Assembly (NCBI RefSeq): GCF_004681975.1
Contig: NZ_SMLK01000002.1
Location: 310,001 to 374,000 of the forward strand
DNA length: 64,000 nt
Reading direction: 5' to 3'
Source: Ramlibacter humi
GTDB lineage: Bacteria > Pseudomonadota > Gammaproteobacteria > Burkholderiales > Burkholderiaceae_C
The translations under genes were made by a program, and so were the position numbers. The notes beneath the pieces were generated by a model. That model worked only from the letters and a program-made list of their open reading frames with translations. It was not told the DNA's origin and searched no databases. Shown one piece after another: positions 38,534 through 47,444 of the stretch; position 1 is the first letter of the stretch, and the number at the start of each line of letters is the position of its first letter.

Positions 38534-40849
38534 TCAGGCGGACGGCGGACGGCCCTGGCCGGCATCGCGATCCAGATCGAAGTCCAGGGCGAGCTCGCCG
38601 CTGGTGGTGGTGGGCGGCTCCTGCGGCGCGGGCGCGTCGGCCAGTTTCAGTTCATCCAGCTGCAGTGCGTCGAGCAGCGGTGCCTGCTCCGTCGAAGCGG
38701 CGTCGGGTTCGGCCCTGGCGGTGGACAGGCCGCCGAGGTCCAGCTCCGGCAGCATGGGGTCGTCCTGCGCGGGCGCGGGCACTTCGGCCGCGGCGGTGGC
38801 AGGCGCCGCGGCTTCGGGTTCGGCGGCCGGCGCAGGCTGGGGTGCCGGCGGGGTGGAATCCAGCATGCTGAAGTCCAGGTCGAGGTCGACGGCGGGTTCC
38901 GGCACTTCGTCCTTGACGTCCAGCGCCATCAGCGGCACCGGCTGCGTGGTGAGCGCCGGCTCGCCATCTTCGTCCAGCGCGGCCATCGCCGTCCGGTCGT
39001 AGGGCGAGCCGTCCTCGCGCGTGGTCTCCACTTCCAGCGCGATGCTGTACAGCAGCAGCAGGTCGCGCGAGGCTTCCAGGTCGAACATGATCGAGCCCGG
39101 CTTCGGGTCCTCGAACAGCGACTTCTCGATCTCCTTGAGCACCTTGGACGAAGGCCACAGCAGCTCGATGCGCGACAGCGCCTTGGGGTAACCCTCCAGG
39201 CCCGCGGTGTTCAGCTCGGCGTCCTCGAAGCGCGGCAGGCGCGCCGCGAACGCGCGCTGGAACTCCTTGCGCACGCGCTCGTAGTCTTCGCGGCGATCGA
39301 GCTTGCGGCACAGGTCCAGCAGGTCCATCCACAGGAACGGGCTGGCGCCCAGGTGCTCGATCAGGCGCGACTCCAGCAGCTCGATCGCCTTTTCCGGCTG
39401 GCCGACGGCGAGGAAGAAGTTCGCGTTCTCCTGCACGTCCAGCAGTTCCTCGGCACTGGGCAGGCGGCCGCGGCCGAGCACGCTGTCGCCGAAGTGGGCC
39501 TTGCCGGACGCGTTGGCGCCGACCACGGCGGTGCCGGCGGGGCGCAGCGGCGCGGGCGTGGACCATTCGCTGTCCGGCTCGGGCGCCACGCGCACCGGCG
39601 CGTCTTCCTCTTCGGGGAAGCTGCTGTCCACCACGCTGTCGGGGCCCGGCGATGCATGCACGGACGCAGGCTGCGTGCGCGACCGCTGCCACCACGGGCC
39701 GCCCGCGCCTTCGCGCGAGCGGCGCCACAGCAGCAGGCTGAGCGCCACCGCGATGGCGCCTGCGATGCCCGCGAGGACGTCGCGCATCAGGTCGCGCTCG
39801 GAGTTGAGTTTCTGCAACTGCTCGGCCTGCTTCCTCGACTGCTCGCGCAGCGCCTTGATCTCGGCCACCAGTTCCGGCGAGGGCGCGGCTAAGCGCTGCT
39901 CCGGCGTGGCGTTGACCTGCTGCCAGGCGGCGCCGGCTTCCTGCCGCGAGAGCACCGGCGCACCGTCGGCGGTGCCGGCCGGTGTCGAAGCGGCGCCGGC
40001 AGTCTGCGAGGCTGATCCAGCCGGCGTGCTGCCGCCTGGCGCATTGCCCACCGGCCCGGAAGCCAGCTGGCCGGACATCTTCAGCGCCGGCGCCTGATCG
40101 ATGGCGAAGTCCAGCAGGTCGACCTGCAGCCGCGGGCGGCCTTCGCCCGTGGGCGCGCGTTCGGTGCGCGGCGTCGGCGCGGGCGCGCGCGCCGATTCCT
40201 GGCTGCGTGCGCGGGATGCCGGTGCAGCCGCCGCGGATGGGGCGCGGGGTTGGGGCCGGCTGATGCTCGTGTCCAGCCGCATGCCGCCGGGAGAAGGCGC
40301 CGTTGCGGGGGCTCGGCTTTCGCGGCGAGCCGGGGCGGGAGCGGGCGCTGCGGCAGGGGGCGAACTCTCCGCGATGCGCACCGGCGGCAGGTCGCCGCCG
40401 CGGTCCAGCACCAGCGGCACCGGCAGGCCTTCGCGCGCCGGCGTGGGCGGCTCGGCCAGCAGCACGAAGCCTTGCGTCAGCTGGTCGGCGCAGCCGACGG
40501 CCACGCGCACGGCGACGATGGGTTCCTGCACCAGCTGGTTGGACGACAGCCGCACCAGCACCTGGTCGCCGGCGATGGGCTCGGAGCGCCAGGACAGCGG
40601 GATGGGCGGGGTCTCCGGCTGCAGCAGCTCGGCCCGCAGGCACAGCTCCTCGCCGGGGTTGACGGTGACGGGAAGGGAAACCTGGAGCGTGCGGCCTATC
40701 AGCGCCGTGCCCTGGATGCGGCCGAGCGAGAGGGCGGCCGCCTGCGTGCCGCACAGCAGCAACACCGCCGCGGACACGGTGGTGCGCCAGCCACCGGCGT
40801 GGCGCCGGCCGGCCGATGCGGTGGCCTGTTGCTTGTCCTTTTGGTTCAC
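38534..40849 (-). CDS. FimV-like inner-membrane/peptidoglycan-associated protein
   Basis: A 771-residue protein laid out like FimV/HubP. It has a signal peptide ([17 protein letters not shown]), an N-terminal beta domain ([23 protein letters not shown] ... [28 protein letters not shown], to about 145), a long proline/alanine-rich disordered part, a coiled-coil ([28 protein letters not shown]) and one transmembrane helix near 350-375. A cytoplasmic TPR-like part ([29 protein letters not shown], about 460-560) and an acidic C-terminal tail ending in a short DLDRD-like segment follow. The family acts in polar localisation and twitching. No LysM domain is evident. The start is GTG at 40849; it lies 166 bases from the divergent adenine deaminase. 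Confidence 0.8.
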   Translation of the reverse strand: MNQKDKQQATASAGRRHAGGWRTTVSAAVLLLCGTQAAALSLGRIQGTALIGRTLQVSLPVTVNPGEELCLRAELLQPETPPIPLSWRSEPIAGDQVLVRLSSNQLVQEPIVAVRVAVGCADQLTQGFVLLAEPPTPAREGLPVPLVLDRGGDLPPVRIAESSPPAAAPAPAPARRESRAPATAPSPGGMRLDTSISRPQPRAPSAAAAPASRARSQESARAPAPTPRTERAPTGEGRPRLQVDLLDFAIDQAPALKMSGQLASGPVGNAPGGSTPAGSASQTAGAASTPAGTADGAPVLSRQEAGAAWQQVNATPEQRLAAPSPELVAEIKALREQSRKQAEQLQKLNSERDLMRDVLAGIAGAIAVALSLLLWRRSREGAGGPWWQRSRTQPASVHASPGPDSVVDSSFPEEEDAPVRVAPEPDSEWSTPAPLRPAGTAVVGANASGKAHFGDSVLGRGRLPSAEELLDVQENANFFLAVGQPEKAIELLESRLIEHLGASPFLWMDLLDLCRKLDRREDYERVRKEFQRAFAARLPRFEDAELNTAGLEGYPKALSRIELLWPSSKVLKEIEKSLFEDPKPGSIMFDLEASRDLLLLYSIALEVETTREDGSPYDRTAMAALDEDGEPALTTQPVPLMALDVKDEVPEPAVDLDLDFSMLDSTPPAPQPAPAAEPEAAAPATAAAEVPAPAQDDPMLPELDLGGLSTARAEPDAASTEQAPLLDALQLDELKLADAPAPQEPPTTTSGELALDFDLDRDAGQGRPPSA

Positions 40850-40949
40850 TGCTGCTTCAAACGGCCCGGAAACCCGCGCGCCTGCTGCCCGCCGGTGCGC
40901 TTCGACTGCTTTCCTTGCTGTCCCGACCAGGGGCGATGGTCCGTTCAAA

Positions 40950-40964
40950 TTGCAATATTTGCAA
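40950..40964. promoter_or_regulatory. TTGCA-N5-TGCAA dyad before the adenine deaminase gene
   Basis: A perfect inverted repeat with AT-rich centre in the 166-base divergent gap, 52 bases before the deaminase start. It may be an operator or contain a -10 (TGCAATATT). It is the most AT-rich stretch in the area. Confidence 0.45.
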
Positions 40965-41015
40965 GTAAACGTGTCCGATTGCGCCCACAAGGCCAAAGGA
41001 ATGAGGGTTGCTACC

Positions 41016-42068
41016 ATGCCCGTCGCCATGGAACGACTGCCCCCCATCCCCGCCGAACGCCTGCCCGAACTGCTGCGCCGCATGCCCAAGGCCGAACTGC
41101 ACATCCACATCGAAGGCTCGCTGGAGCCCGAGCTGATGTTCGAGATGGCCCAGCGCAACCGGGTGGCGCTGCCCTACGCCAGCGTGGACGACCTGCGCCG
41201 CGCCTACGACTTCAGCAACCTCCAGAGCTTCCTGGACATCTACTACGCCGGGGCTGGCGTGCTGATCACGGAGCGCGACTTCTTCGACATGGCCTGGGCC
41301 TACCTGCAGAAGGCCAGGGCCGACCACGTGCTGCACACGGAAATCTTCTTCGACCCGCAGACGCACACCGCGCGCGGCGTTTCGATGGAGACCGTGGTGA
41401 ACGGCCTGCACCGGGCCTGCGAGCAGGCGCGCGCCCAGCTGGGCGTGAACGCTTCGCTGATCCTGTGCTTCCTTCGCCACCTGAGCGAGGAAGACGCGTT
41501 CCAGACGCTGGAGCAGGCGATGCCGTTTCGCGACAGGTTCATCGGCGTCGGCCTGGATTCCAGCGAAGTGGGCCACCCGCCGGAGAAGTTCGCCAAGGTG
41601 TTCGCCCGCTGCCGCGAGCTGGGCCTGCACCTGGTGGCGCACGCGGGCGAGGAAGGCCCGCCCGCCTACGTGTGGACCGCGCTGGACGTGCTGAAGGTGG
41701 AGCGCATCGACCACGGCGTGCAGTCCAGCAAGGATCCGGCGCTGATGAAGCGGCTGGCGCAGGACCGCATCCCGCTGACGGTGTGCCCGCTGTCCAACCT
41801 GAAGCTGTGCGTGTTTCCGCGCCTGCAGGACCACAACCTGGGCCAGCTGCTGGACGCCGGCCTGGTGGCCACGGTCAATTCCGACGACCCGGCCTACTTC
41901 GGCGGCTACATGAACGACAACTTCCTGCGCACTTTCGAGGCCACCGGCCTGACCGCCGCGCACGCGCACCGGCTGGCGGTGAACAGCTTCGAGGCCAGCT
42001 TCATCGGCGCGGCGGAGAAGCGGAAGTACCGCGACCAGGTCGACGCGGTGTTCGCCGAGTTCGCCTGA
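41016..42068 (+). CDS. adenine deaminase (Aah1/PA0148-type, adenosine-deaminase fold)
   Basis: A 350-residue zinc aminohydrolase. Zinc ligands are in [13 protein letters not shown] (about 22-34), [12 protein letters not shown] and [10 protein letters not shown]; the catalytic Glu and His lie in HAGEE and [16 protein letters not shown]. It resembles the characterised Pseudomonas PA0148-type adenine deaminases closely ([48 protein letters not shown]) more than true adenosine deaminases. It converts adenine to hypoxanthine, which XdhAB can then oxidise. Automatic annotation may call it adenosine deaminase. ATG 41016 is chosen with GAGGG upstream; the ATG at 41001 sits too close to AAGGA and 41028 is internal. 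Confidence 0.88.
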   Translation: MPVAMERLPPIPAERLPELLRRMPKAELHIHIEGSLEPELMFEMAQRNRVALPYASVDDLRRAYDFSNLQSFLDIYYAGAGVLITERDFFDMAWAYLQKARADHVLHTEIFFDPQTHTARGVSMETVVNGLHRACEQARAQLGVNASLILCFLRHLSEEDAFQTLEQAMPFRDRFIGVGLDSSEVGHPPEKFAKVFARCRELGLHLVAHAGEEGPPAYVWTALDVLKVERIDHGVQSSKDPALMKRLAQDRIPLTVCPLSNLKLCVFPRLQDHNLGQLLDAGLVATVNSDDPAYFGGYMNDNFLRTFEATGLTAAHAHRLAVNSFEASFIGAAEKRKYRDQVDAVFAEFA

Positions 42069-42069
42069 A

Positions 42070-43185
42070 TCAGGTGGCGGTGAGCCCGTCCACCGCCTGG
42101 AACATCGCCTCGCGCGCCTGTTCGACGATGCGCCGGCGCCATTCCGGCGTGTCCGTGTAGAACGCCTCCAGCATCTGCCGCTTGATCTGCGCGGCCAGTT
42201 CCTTCGGCGCTTCGGGATGCTGGTCCAGCCAGTGGTCGGCGCGCAGCGCTTCCAGCACCTGCAGCAGCGGCTGCGTGCCGTACTCCATCGCGATGCCGGT
42301 GTACTCGGCCCGCGGGCATTCGTCGGCGATGGACGCCCACATCATCCCGGTGAGCTTGGCCGAGGTGGACGAGCCGTCGTAGATCGACGTGACGGGCGTC
42401 TTGCCGCCGCCGTCCCACCACCGGCGAGCGCGCGCCACTTTCGCCGCATCGTCCGGGCCCGCGAAGATGCGCTCGCCCTTGCCGCTGGGGCCCAGCCCGG
42501 TGTGGAAGTCGATCCAGGCGGCCCGCCCGGCGCGGCGGCCGTGCGCGCGCAGCACTTCGCGCAGCGTGCGGTTGCTCCAGGTGGGGCTGTGCCCGCCGAA
42601 GTACATGCCGCGCGGAAAGTCGTACTGCCCCGCGCTGATGGCGGTCTGGTAGGCCATCTGGCCGTTCTTCTCCACCCAGCGCGCCAGCGTGTCGTCGTTC
42701 TCTTTCGACGGCGGCCACGTCTGCGGGAACAGCAGGTCGTGCAGTTCGCCGTAGGCCGCGTTCTCCGGCAGCGGCTTGCCGAAGTCGTGGAAGTTGCGGT
42801 TCAGGTCCACGTTCTCCTGCGTCGTGCGCCGGATGTGCGAGAACCCGTACGGGTTGAGCGCGTGGATGTACAGCACCGCCACGTTGCGGTCGGCCGCGTA
42901 CTTGCGCCATTCGCCGTCGTGCAGCGCGCCGACCTGCACGCCGCTGCCGCAGAAGCCCTCCACGCCATGGCAGGCGCTGGACAGGATCAGCAGCGCGGGC
43001 GCGTCGGGGTCGCCTTCGCGCGCAACGTCCATGGCGAGTTCCTCGCCATCGCGCCCCGTCTCCGGATGGAGTTTCGACTCCACGGGCAGGCCGGCGCCTT
43101 GGGCGCTGTCGATGAACTTGCGGCGCGCTTCGGCGTACGAATGCGAGAAGGAATCTTCCAGGTTCATGGCGGGCCCCGTGGTCAT
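42070..43185 (-). CDS. DUF2817/M14-like carboxypeptidase-fold protein
   Basis: A 371-residue protein of the DUF2817 family, which is a zinc-carboxypeptidase (M14) relative. It has ALLILSSACHGVEGFCGSGVQVG (zinc His and Glu in CHGVEG), LYIHALNPYGFSHIRRTTQENVDLNRNF (arginine and asparagine specificity residues), FHTGLGPSGKGE (zinc His) and GIAMEYGTQPLLQVL (a possible catalytic Glu). The natural substrate is unknown. ATGA overlap with the upstream amidohydrolase makes them a two-gene operon and fixes the start at 43185. It converges with the adenine deaminase gene, two bases apart. Confidence 0.85.
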   Translation of the reverse strand: MTTGPAMNLEDSFSHSYAEARRKFIDSAQGAGLPVESKLHPETGRDGEELAMDVAREGDPDAPALLILSSACHGVEGFCGSGVQVGALHDGEWRKYAADRNVAVLYIHALNPYGFSHIRRTTQENVDLNRNFHDFGKPLPENAAYGELHDLLFPQTWPPSKENDDTLARWVEKNGQMAYQTAISAGQYDFPRGMYFGGHSPTWSNRTLREVLRAHGRRAGRAAWIDFHTGLGPSGKGERIFAGPDDAAKVARARRWWDGGGKTPVTSIYDGSSTSAKLTGMMWASIADECPRAEYTGIAMEYGTQPLLQVLEALRADHWLDQHPEAPKELAAQIKRQMLEAFYTDTPEWRRRIVEQAREAMFQAVDGLTAT

Positions 43186-44378
43186 GCGCGGTCCTGGGCG
43201 AACCAGGCCTCGGCCAGCCGCACCCAGTACGTGGCGCCCAGCGGGATGAGTTCGTCGTTGAAGTCGTAGCTGGGGTTGTGCAGCATGCAGGGGCCGCCGC
43301 CGTGGCCCATCTCGCGGTGCGCGCCGTCGCCGTTGGCGATGAAGCAGTAGGCGCCCGGCTTGGCCTGCAGCATGTACGCGAAGTCCTCGCCGCCCATGGT
43401 GGGCTCCTGCACCTTGACGTTCGCCTCGCCGACGATGGACACCATCACCTGGCGGCAGAACTCGGCTTCGGCCGCCGAGTTGACGGTCGGCGGGTAGTTG
43501 CGCACGAACTCGAATTCGCACTGCGCCTCATGCGCCGCGCACACGTGCTCGGCCACCTGCTTCATGCGCTTTTCGACCAGGTCCAGCACCTCCATCGTGA
43601 AGGTGCGCACCGTGCCCTGCAGTTCGCAGCTGTCGGGAATGACGTTGGTGGCCTCGCCGGCGTGGATCATGGTGACCGAGATCACGCCCGCATCCACCGG
43701 CTTCTTGTTGCGGCTGATGATGGACTGGAAGGCCTGCACCATCTGGCAGGCCACCGGCACCGGGTCGACGCTGTTGTGCGGCAGGGCGGCGTGGCCGCCC
43801 TTGCCGCGGATGGTGATCTTGAATTCGCTGGTGGATGCCATCACCGGGCCGGCCGAAACGGCGAAGCGCCCGACCTGGTCGCCCGGCCAGTTGTGCATGC
43901 CGAACACGGCGTCCATCGGGAACTTCTCGAACAGGCCGTCCTTCATCATCTCGCGCGCGCCGCCGCCGCCTTCCTCGGCCGGCTGGAAGATCAGGTAGAC
44001 GGTGCCGTCGAAGTTGCGGTTCTTCGCGAAGTGCTGCGCCGCGGCCAGCAGCATGGCGGTGTGGCCGTCGTGGCCGCAGGCATGCATGCGGCCCGCGTGC
44101 TTGCTGGCGTGCGCGAAGGTGTTGAATTCCTGCATGGGCAGCGCGTCCATGTCGGCCCGCAGGCCGATGGCGCGGTCGCTGGTGCCATTCTTCACGATGC
44201 CCACCACGCCGGTGGTGCCCATGCCGCGGTGGATGGGGATGCCCCAGTCGGTCAGGGCCTTGGCCACCACGTCGGCGGTGCGTTTTTCCTCGAAGCACAG
44301 TTCGGGGTGGGCATGCAGGTCGCGGCGGATGGCGCTGATGGCCGCGGCCTGGGTGACGATGGAATCGAGGACTTTCAT
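43182..44378 (-). CDS. M20D amidohydrolase (hippurate hydrolase / aminoacylase type)
   Basis: A 398-residue enzyme of the M20D family. RRDLHAHPELCFEEKRTADVVAKAL begins it; GLRADMDALPMQE, GRMHACGHDGHTAMLLAAA (two zinc ligands and the metal Cys), LIFQPAEEGGGGAREMM, GMHNWPGDQVG and GGEDFAYMLQAKPG follow in order. The set is complete, so it should be an active N-acyl-amino-acid or indole-acyl amidohydrolase. Coupled to the DUF2817 gene by ATGA, it may trim N-acyl or peptide nutrients. The substrate is unproven. The ATG at 44378 is the only start before the conserved part. Confidence 0.9.
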   Translation of the reverse strand: MKVLDSIVTQAAAISAIRRDLHAHPELCFEEKRTADVVAKALTDWGIPIHRGMGTTGVVGIVKNGTSDRAIGLRADMDALPMQEFNTFAHASKHAGRMHACGHDGHTAMLLAAAQHFAKNRNFDGTVYLIFQPAEEGGGGAREMMKDGLFEKFPMDAVFGMHNWPGDQVGRFAVSAGPVMASTSEFKITIRGKGGHAALPHNSVDPVPVACQMVQAFQSIISRNKKPVDAGVISVTMIHAGEATNVIPDSCELQGTVRTFTMEVLDLVEKRMKQVAEHVCAAHEAQCEFEFVRNYPPTVNSAAEAEFCRQVMVSIVGEANVKVQEPTMGGEDFAYMLQAKPGAYCFIANGDGAHREMGHGGGPCMLHNPSYDFNDELIPLGATYWVRLAEAWFAQDRA

Positions 44379-44484
44379 GGTGGGCGGTCTCGCAAGGTCG
44401 AGCCGGCCAGTCTAGCCGGGCGGCACGCGGGGCGCATGAGGGTGACCACCCAAGGGCCGGCCGGGCTCAGGTGAGAATCGCGCC

Positions 44485-45651
44485 ATGCCGCAAGATCTTT
44501 CTTCCCGCGCGCTCGAGCTGGCGCGTACTTTGGTGCGCATGAATACCGTGAGCGCCAATTCCAACCTGGCGCTCATCCATTTCGTGCGCGACGAGCTGGC
44601 CAAGCTCGGCGTGAAGTCGCGCCTGACCTACGACGGTGGCAAGACCAAAGCCAACCTGTTCGCCACGCTGGGCGAAGGCAAGCCGGCCGGCGTCATCCTC
44701 AGCGGCCACACCGACACGGTGCCGTGGGATGGCCAGGCCTGGACTGTCGATCCGTTGTCGGCCGAAGTGAAGGACGGCAAGCTGTACGGCCGCGGCTCGG
44801 CCGACATGAAGAGCTTCATCGCCATCGCGCTGTCGCACGCGCAGGCCTTCCTGGCGGAGGACACGCCTTTCGCCGTGCATTTCGCCTTCAGCTACGACGA
44901 GGAGGTGGGCTGCTTCGGCGTGCGCGAGCTGATCGCCGACATGCGCGAAGCGGGCGTCAAGCCGGTCGCCTGCATCGTCGGCGAGCCCACCAGCATGGTG
45001 CCGGCCATCGCGCACAAGGGCGTGTACCGCTACAAGTGCTGCGTGCGCGGCAAGGAGGCGCATTCGTCCCTCACGCCGCAATCGGTCAACGCCATCGAGA
45101 TGGCCGCCAGGGTGGTCGGCCACGTGCGCGGCATGGCCGAGCGCTTCGAGCGCGAGGAGACGCGTTACGAAGGCTTCGACGTGCCGTTCTCCACCGCCAG
45201 CGTGGGCCAGTTCCACGGCGGCATCGCCGACAACGTGGTGCCGCGCGACGCCGAGTTCCGATACGAGTTCCGCGACCTGCCGACGGCCGACGCGCGCGCG
45301 ATGCAGCAGGAGGTGCTGGCTTACGCCCGCTCGCTGGAGCCGGCGATGAAAAAGGTGGCGCCGGACGCGGGCTTCCGCTTCGAGACCATCTGCGAAACCC
45401 CCAGCTTCCTCGGCAGCGAAGCCGACGCGGTGACGCGGCTGGCGCAGCGCCTGGCGGGCGAGCAGCGTGTCACGCAGGTGGCTTTCGGTACCGAAGCGGG
45501 CCTGTTCAAGCAGTCGGGCATCCCGACGGTGGTGTGCGGTCCCGGCAGCATCGTGCAGGCGCACCAGCCGGATGAGTATGTGAGCCTGGAACAGCTGGCG
45601 CGCTGCGAGGCGTTCATGAGCGGGCTCGCAGCGACGCGCGAACTCGCTTAG
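44485..45651 (+). CDS. argE: acetylornithine deacetylase ArgE
   Basis: A 388-residue M20A enzyme: ILSGHTDTVPWDGQAWTVDP (His about 73), YGRGSADMKSFIAIALS (bridging Asp about 107), FSYDEEVGCFG (catalytic and zinc Glu), GEPTSMVPAIAHKG, GVYRYKCCVRGKEAHSS and FGTEAGLFKQSGIPTVVCGPG are the ArgE set. It removes acetate from N2-acetylornithine in arginine synthesis. GAGAAT ends seven bases before the ATG at 44485, so the transcript may be leaderless. It stands alone, divergent from the M20D/DUF2817 pair. Confidence 0.93.
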   Translation: MPQDLSSRALELARTLVRMNTVSANSNLALIHFVRDELAKLGVKSRLTYDGGKTKANLFATLGEGKPAGVILSGHTDTVPWDGQAWTVDPLSAEVKDGKLYGRGSADMKSFIAIALSHAQAFLAEDTPFAVHFAFSYDEEVGCFGVRELIADMREAGVKPVACIVGEPTSMVPAIAHKGVYRYKCCVRGKEAHSSLTPQSVNAIEMAARVVGHVRGMAERFEREETRYEGFDVPFSTASVGQFHGGIADNVVPRDAEFRYEFRDLPTADARAMQQEVLAYARSLEPAMKKVAPDAGFRFETICETPSFLGSEADAVTRLAQRLAGEQRVTQVAFGTEAGLFKQSGIPTVVCGPGSIVQAHQPDEYVSLEQLARCEAFMSGLAATRELA

Positions 45652-45750
45652 TGTCATGGCGGGCCTGGCCCGCCATCCATCCCCAGAAGGTCATCACCGG
45701 ACGGGCTTGGCGTTCCGGGGATGGATCCTGGCTTTCGCCAGGATGACGCC
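45652..45750. repeat. composite dispersed repeat after argE
   Basis: The left arm has an ATGGCGGG/CCCGCCAT hairpin followed by CATCCCC. The right arm is GGGGATGGATCCTGGC-type with a TCCTGGC/GCCAGGA hairpin and TGACG. The two arms are opposed copies of one family. The left hairpin matches that at 1367-1387. The element begins at the argE stop and likely serves as the transcript end for both neighbours. Confidence 0.7.
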
Positions 45751-45779
45751 TGTACGCCGGGCGTTGCCCGGCTCAAGCG

Positions 45780-46160
45780 TCACTTCCTGGTGTCGGTCTT
45801 CACGTCGGTGCCGGCGTTGCCGCTGATGGACGTGTTGTTCTGCGTCTGGGGCAGCTTGCTGTTGATGGTTTCGCCCAGGTGGCGGGTGGCGTTGGCGCCC
45901 TTCTTGGCGGTGTTCGACACGGCGTGGCCGGCGTCGCTGGCGACGTTCTTGGTGGCCTGCACCGGACGGCTTTTTTCCACCTTCTTCACGGTCTCGGGTT
46001 TGCCCTTGTCCTGGCCGGCCGTCCTGTCGTTCGGGAACGCCTCGCCGGCTTGCTGGTTGCTCGCCTTTACCGAAGCGTTGGCATTGGCGCCCTGCGCGTG
46101 GGCGGGCAGGGTGGCGGTGAAGGCCAGCGCGACGGCGGCGCCGATGATCGAAGCTTTCAT
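45780..46160 (-). CDS. small secreted asparagine/lysine-rich protein
   Basis: A 126-residue exported protein. The signal peptide is MKASIIGAAVALAFTATLPAHA. The mature part is low-complexity and polar (NANASVKASNQQAGE, DKGKPETVKKVEKSRP, NTAKKGANATRHLGETINSKL, ISGNAGTDVKTDTRK) with no cysteine. No family is recognised; it looks disordered. A GGAG-like ribosome site lies before the ATG at 46160. Such small periplasmic proteins occur in Comamonadaceae but have no assigned role. Confidence 0.65.
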   Translation of the reverse strand: MKASIIGAAVALAFTATLPAHAQGANANASVKASNQQAGEAFPNDRTAGQDKGKPETVKKVEKSRPVQATKNVASDAGHAVSNTAKKGANATRHLGETINSKLPQTQNNTSISGNAGTDVKTDTRK

Positions 46161-46283
46161 TCGTGTGACTCCAAGTCGGTTGGTATGCCGGAAGTATCGC
46201 CGGGCTGCCCGCGGCGTTCCTGTCGGAGCACCGCCTTTCCACCCGTCCGACTGCGGCGCACGCGCAACTCGACAGTGGGGCGG

Positions 46284-47414
46284 CTATTCGCGGACGCGGC
46301 CCTGTGAATCGATGAGGCTGAGCTCGACGAGCTTGGAGCCCACGCGTTCGTTGGCGAAGTGCACCCGGAAGCCGCCCAGGCTGAGGTCGTCGAGCCCATC
46401 CACGGCCTTGCGCAGCTTGGCGCGCGTGGGGTCCTTGGGGATGCGGCGCACGGCCTCGGCGAACACGCGCGCGGCGATGTAGCCCTCGAGCATGTACACG
46501 TTGGGTTTGGACGCCTTGGCGGCCTGCGCGTCGGCCATGAGTTCGCGCACCACGGCCACCTTGGCGCTGTCGCTCTTGGGCACCACGCGCACCACCACCA
46601 CGCCGGCGCCTTCCGGACCGAGCTCTTCGGCCAGCAGGCTCTCGCCCGTGTTGGAGAAGCCATAGATCGGTCCGCGGAAGCCCTTGGCGCGCAGGTCGCG
46701 CACCGCGCTGGCGGCGCCGCTGGCGTCGCCCAGCACCAGCACCGACTCGGGCTTCTTCTCCAGCGACTTGTCCACGCTGGCGGCCACGGCGCCGCTGTTG
46801 ACGACGTTCTTGGCCAGCAGGTTGGCGCCCATGGCGGCCATGGTGCGCTCGGCCGAATCGAGCGCCGCCTTCGATTCGCTGTCGCCGCCGTAGAGGATGG
46901 CGAACTTGCGCGCGCCCAGCATCTCGGCGTGGCGCGTGATGGCGGCGGCTTCCTCGGAATAACCGGGCCGGATGGAATAGACGTTGGGATACAGCGCGCC
47001 GCGCAGCTCGTCGGCAGCCGCCATGGGCGCGAACATCAGGACGTCGCTGTCCTTGATGAGCGAATAGGCCGCGGTGACCTCGGGTGAGCCGTAGTAGCCG
47101 AACAGCGCGAGCACGCCCTGTCCCAGCAGCTTCTTCGTGTTCTCCACGGTGGTGGCGGGGCTGCCGTGGTCGTCCAGCGTCACCAGTTCGATCTTCCGGC
47201 CGTTGATGCCGCCCGTGGCGTTGAGGCGGTCGAAGTAGAGCTTGGCGCCGGCGCGGAACGGCTCCGCCAGCGACGAGCCGGGCCCGGTGAGCGCCAGCGA
47301 TTGCCCGATGACGATGCGGTCCTTGCCCACGCCGTCGTCCGCCGCGGCGGCCATGCCTGCCGCCGCGAGGACCGCTACCATGGCGGCTCGCGCCCACGTC
47401 CCGAACTTGTCCAT
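46284..47414 (-). CDS. Liv-type ABC transporter periplasmic receptor
   Basis: A 376-residue type I periplasmic binding protein (Peripla_BP_6). The signal peptide ends near AAGMAAAAD. The core has KDRIVIGQSLALTGPGSSLAEPFRAGAKLYFDRLNATGGINGRKIELVTLDD, then LGQGVLALFGYYGSPEVTAA, SIRPGYSEEAAAITRHAEM, FAILYGGDS and GFSNTGESLLAEEL. Such receptors bind branched-chain amino acids, amides or aromatic acids. No permease or ATPase is nearby, so it works with a distant system or as a sensor. It is divergent from the molybdopterin oxidoreductase. Confidence 0.88.
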   Translation of the reverse strand: MDKFGTWARAAMVAVLAAAGMAAAADDGVGKDRIVIGQSLALTGPGSSLAEPFRAGAKLYFDRLNATGGINGRKIELVTLDDHGSPATTVENTKKLLGQGVLALFGYYGSPEVTAAYSLIKDSDVLMFAPMAAADELRGALYPNVYSIRPGYSEEAAAITRHAEMLGARKFAILYGGDSESKAALDSAERTMAAMGANLLAKNVVNSGAVAASVDKSLEKKPESVLVLGDASGAASAVRDLRAKGFRGPIYGFSNTGESLLAEELGPEGAGVVVVRVVPKSDSAKVAVVRELMADAQAAKASKPNVYMLEGYIAARVFAEAVRRIPKDPTRAKLRKAVDGLDDLSLGGFRVHFANERVGSKLVELSLIDSQGRVRE

Positions 47415-47444
47415 TTTTGTCTTCTCCCCGGCTGCCTCTGCCGG

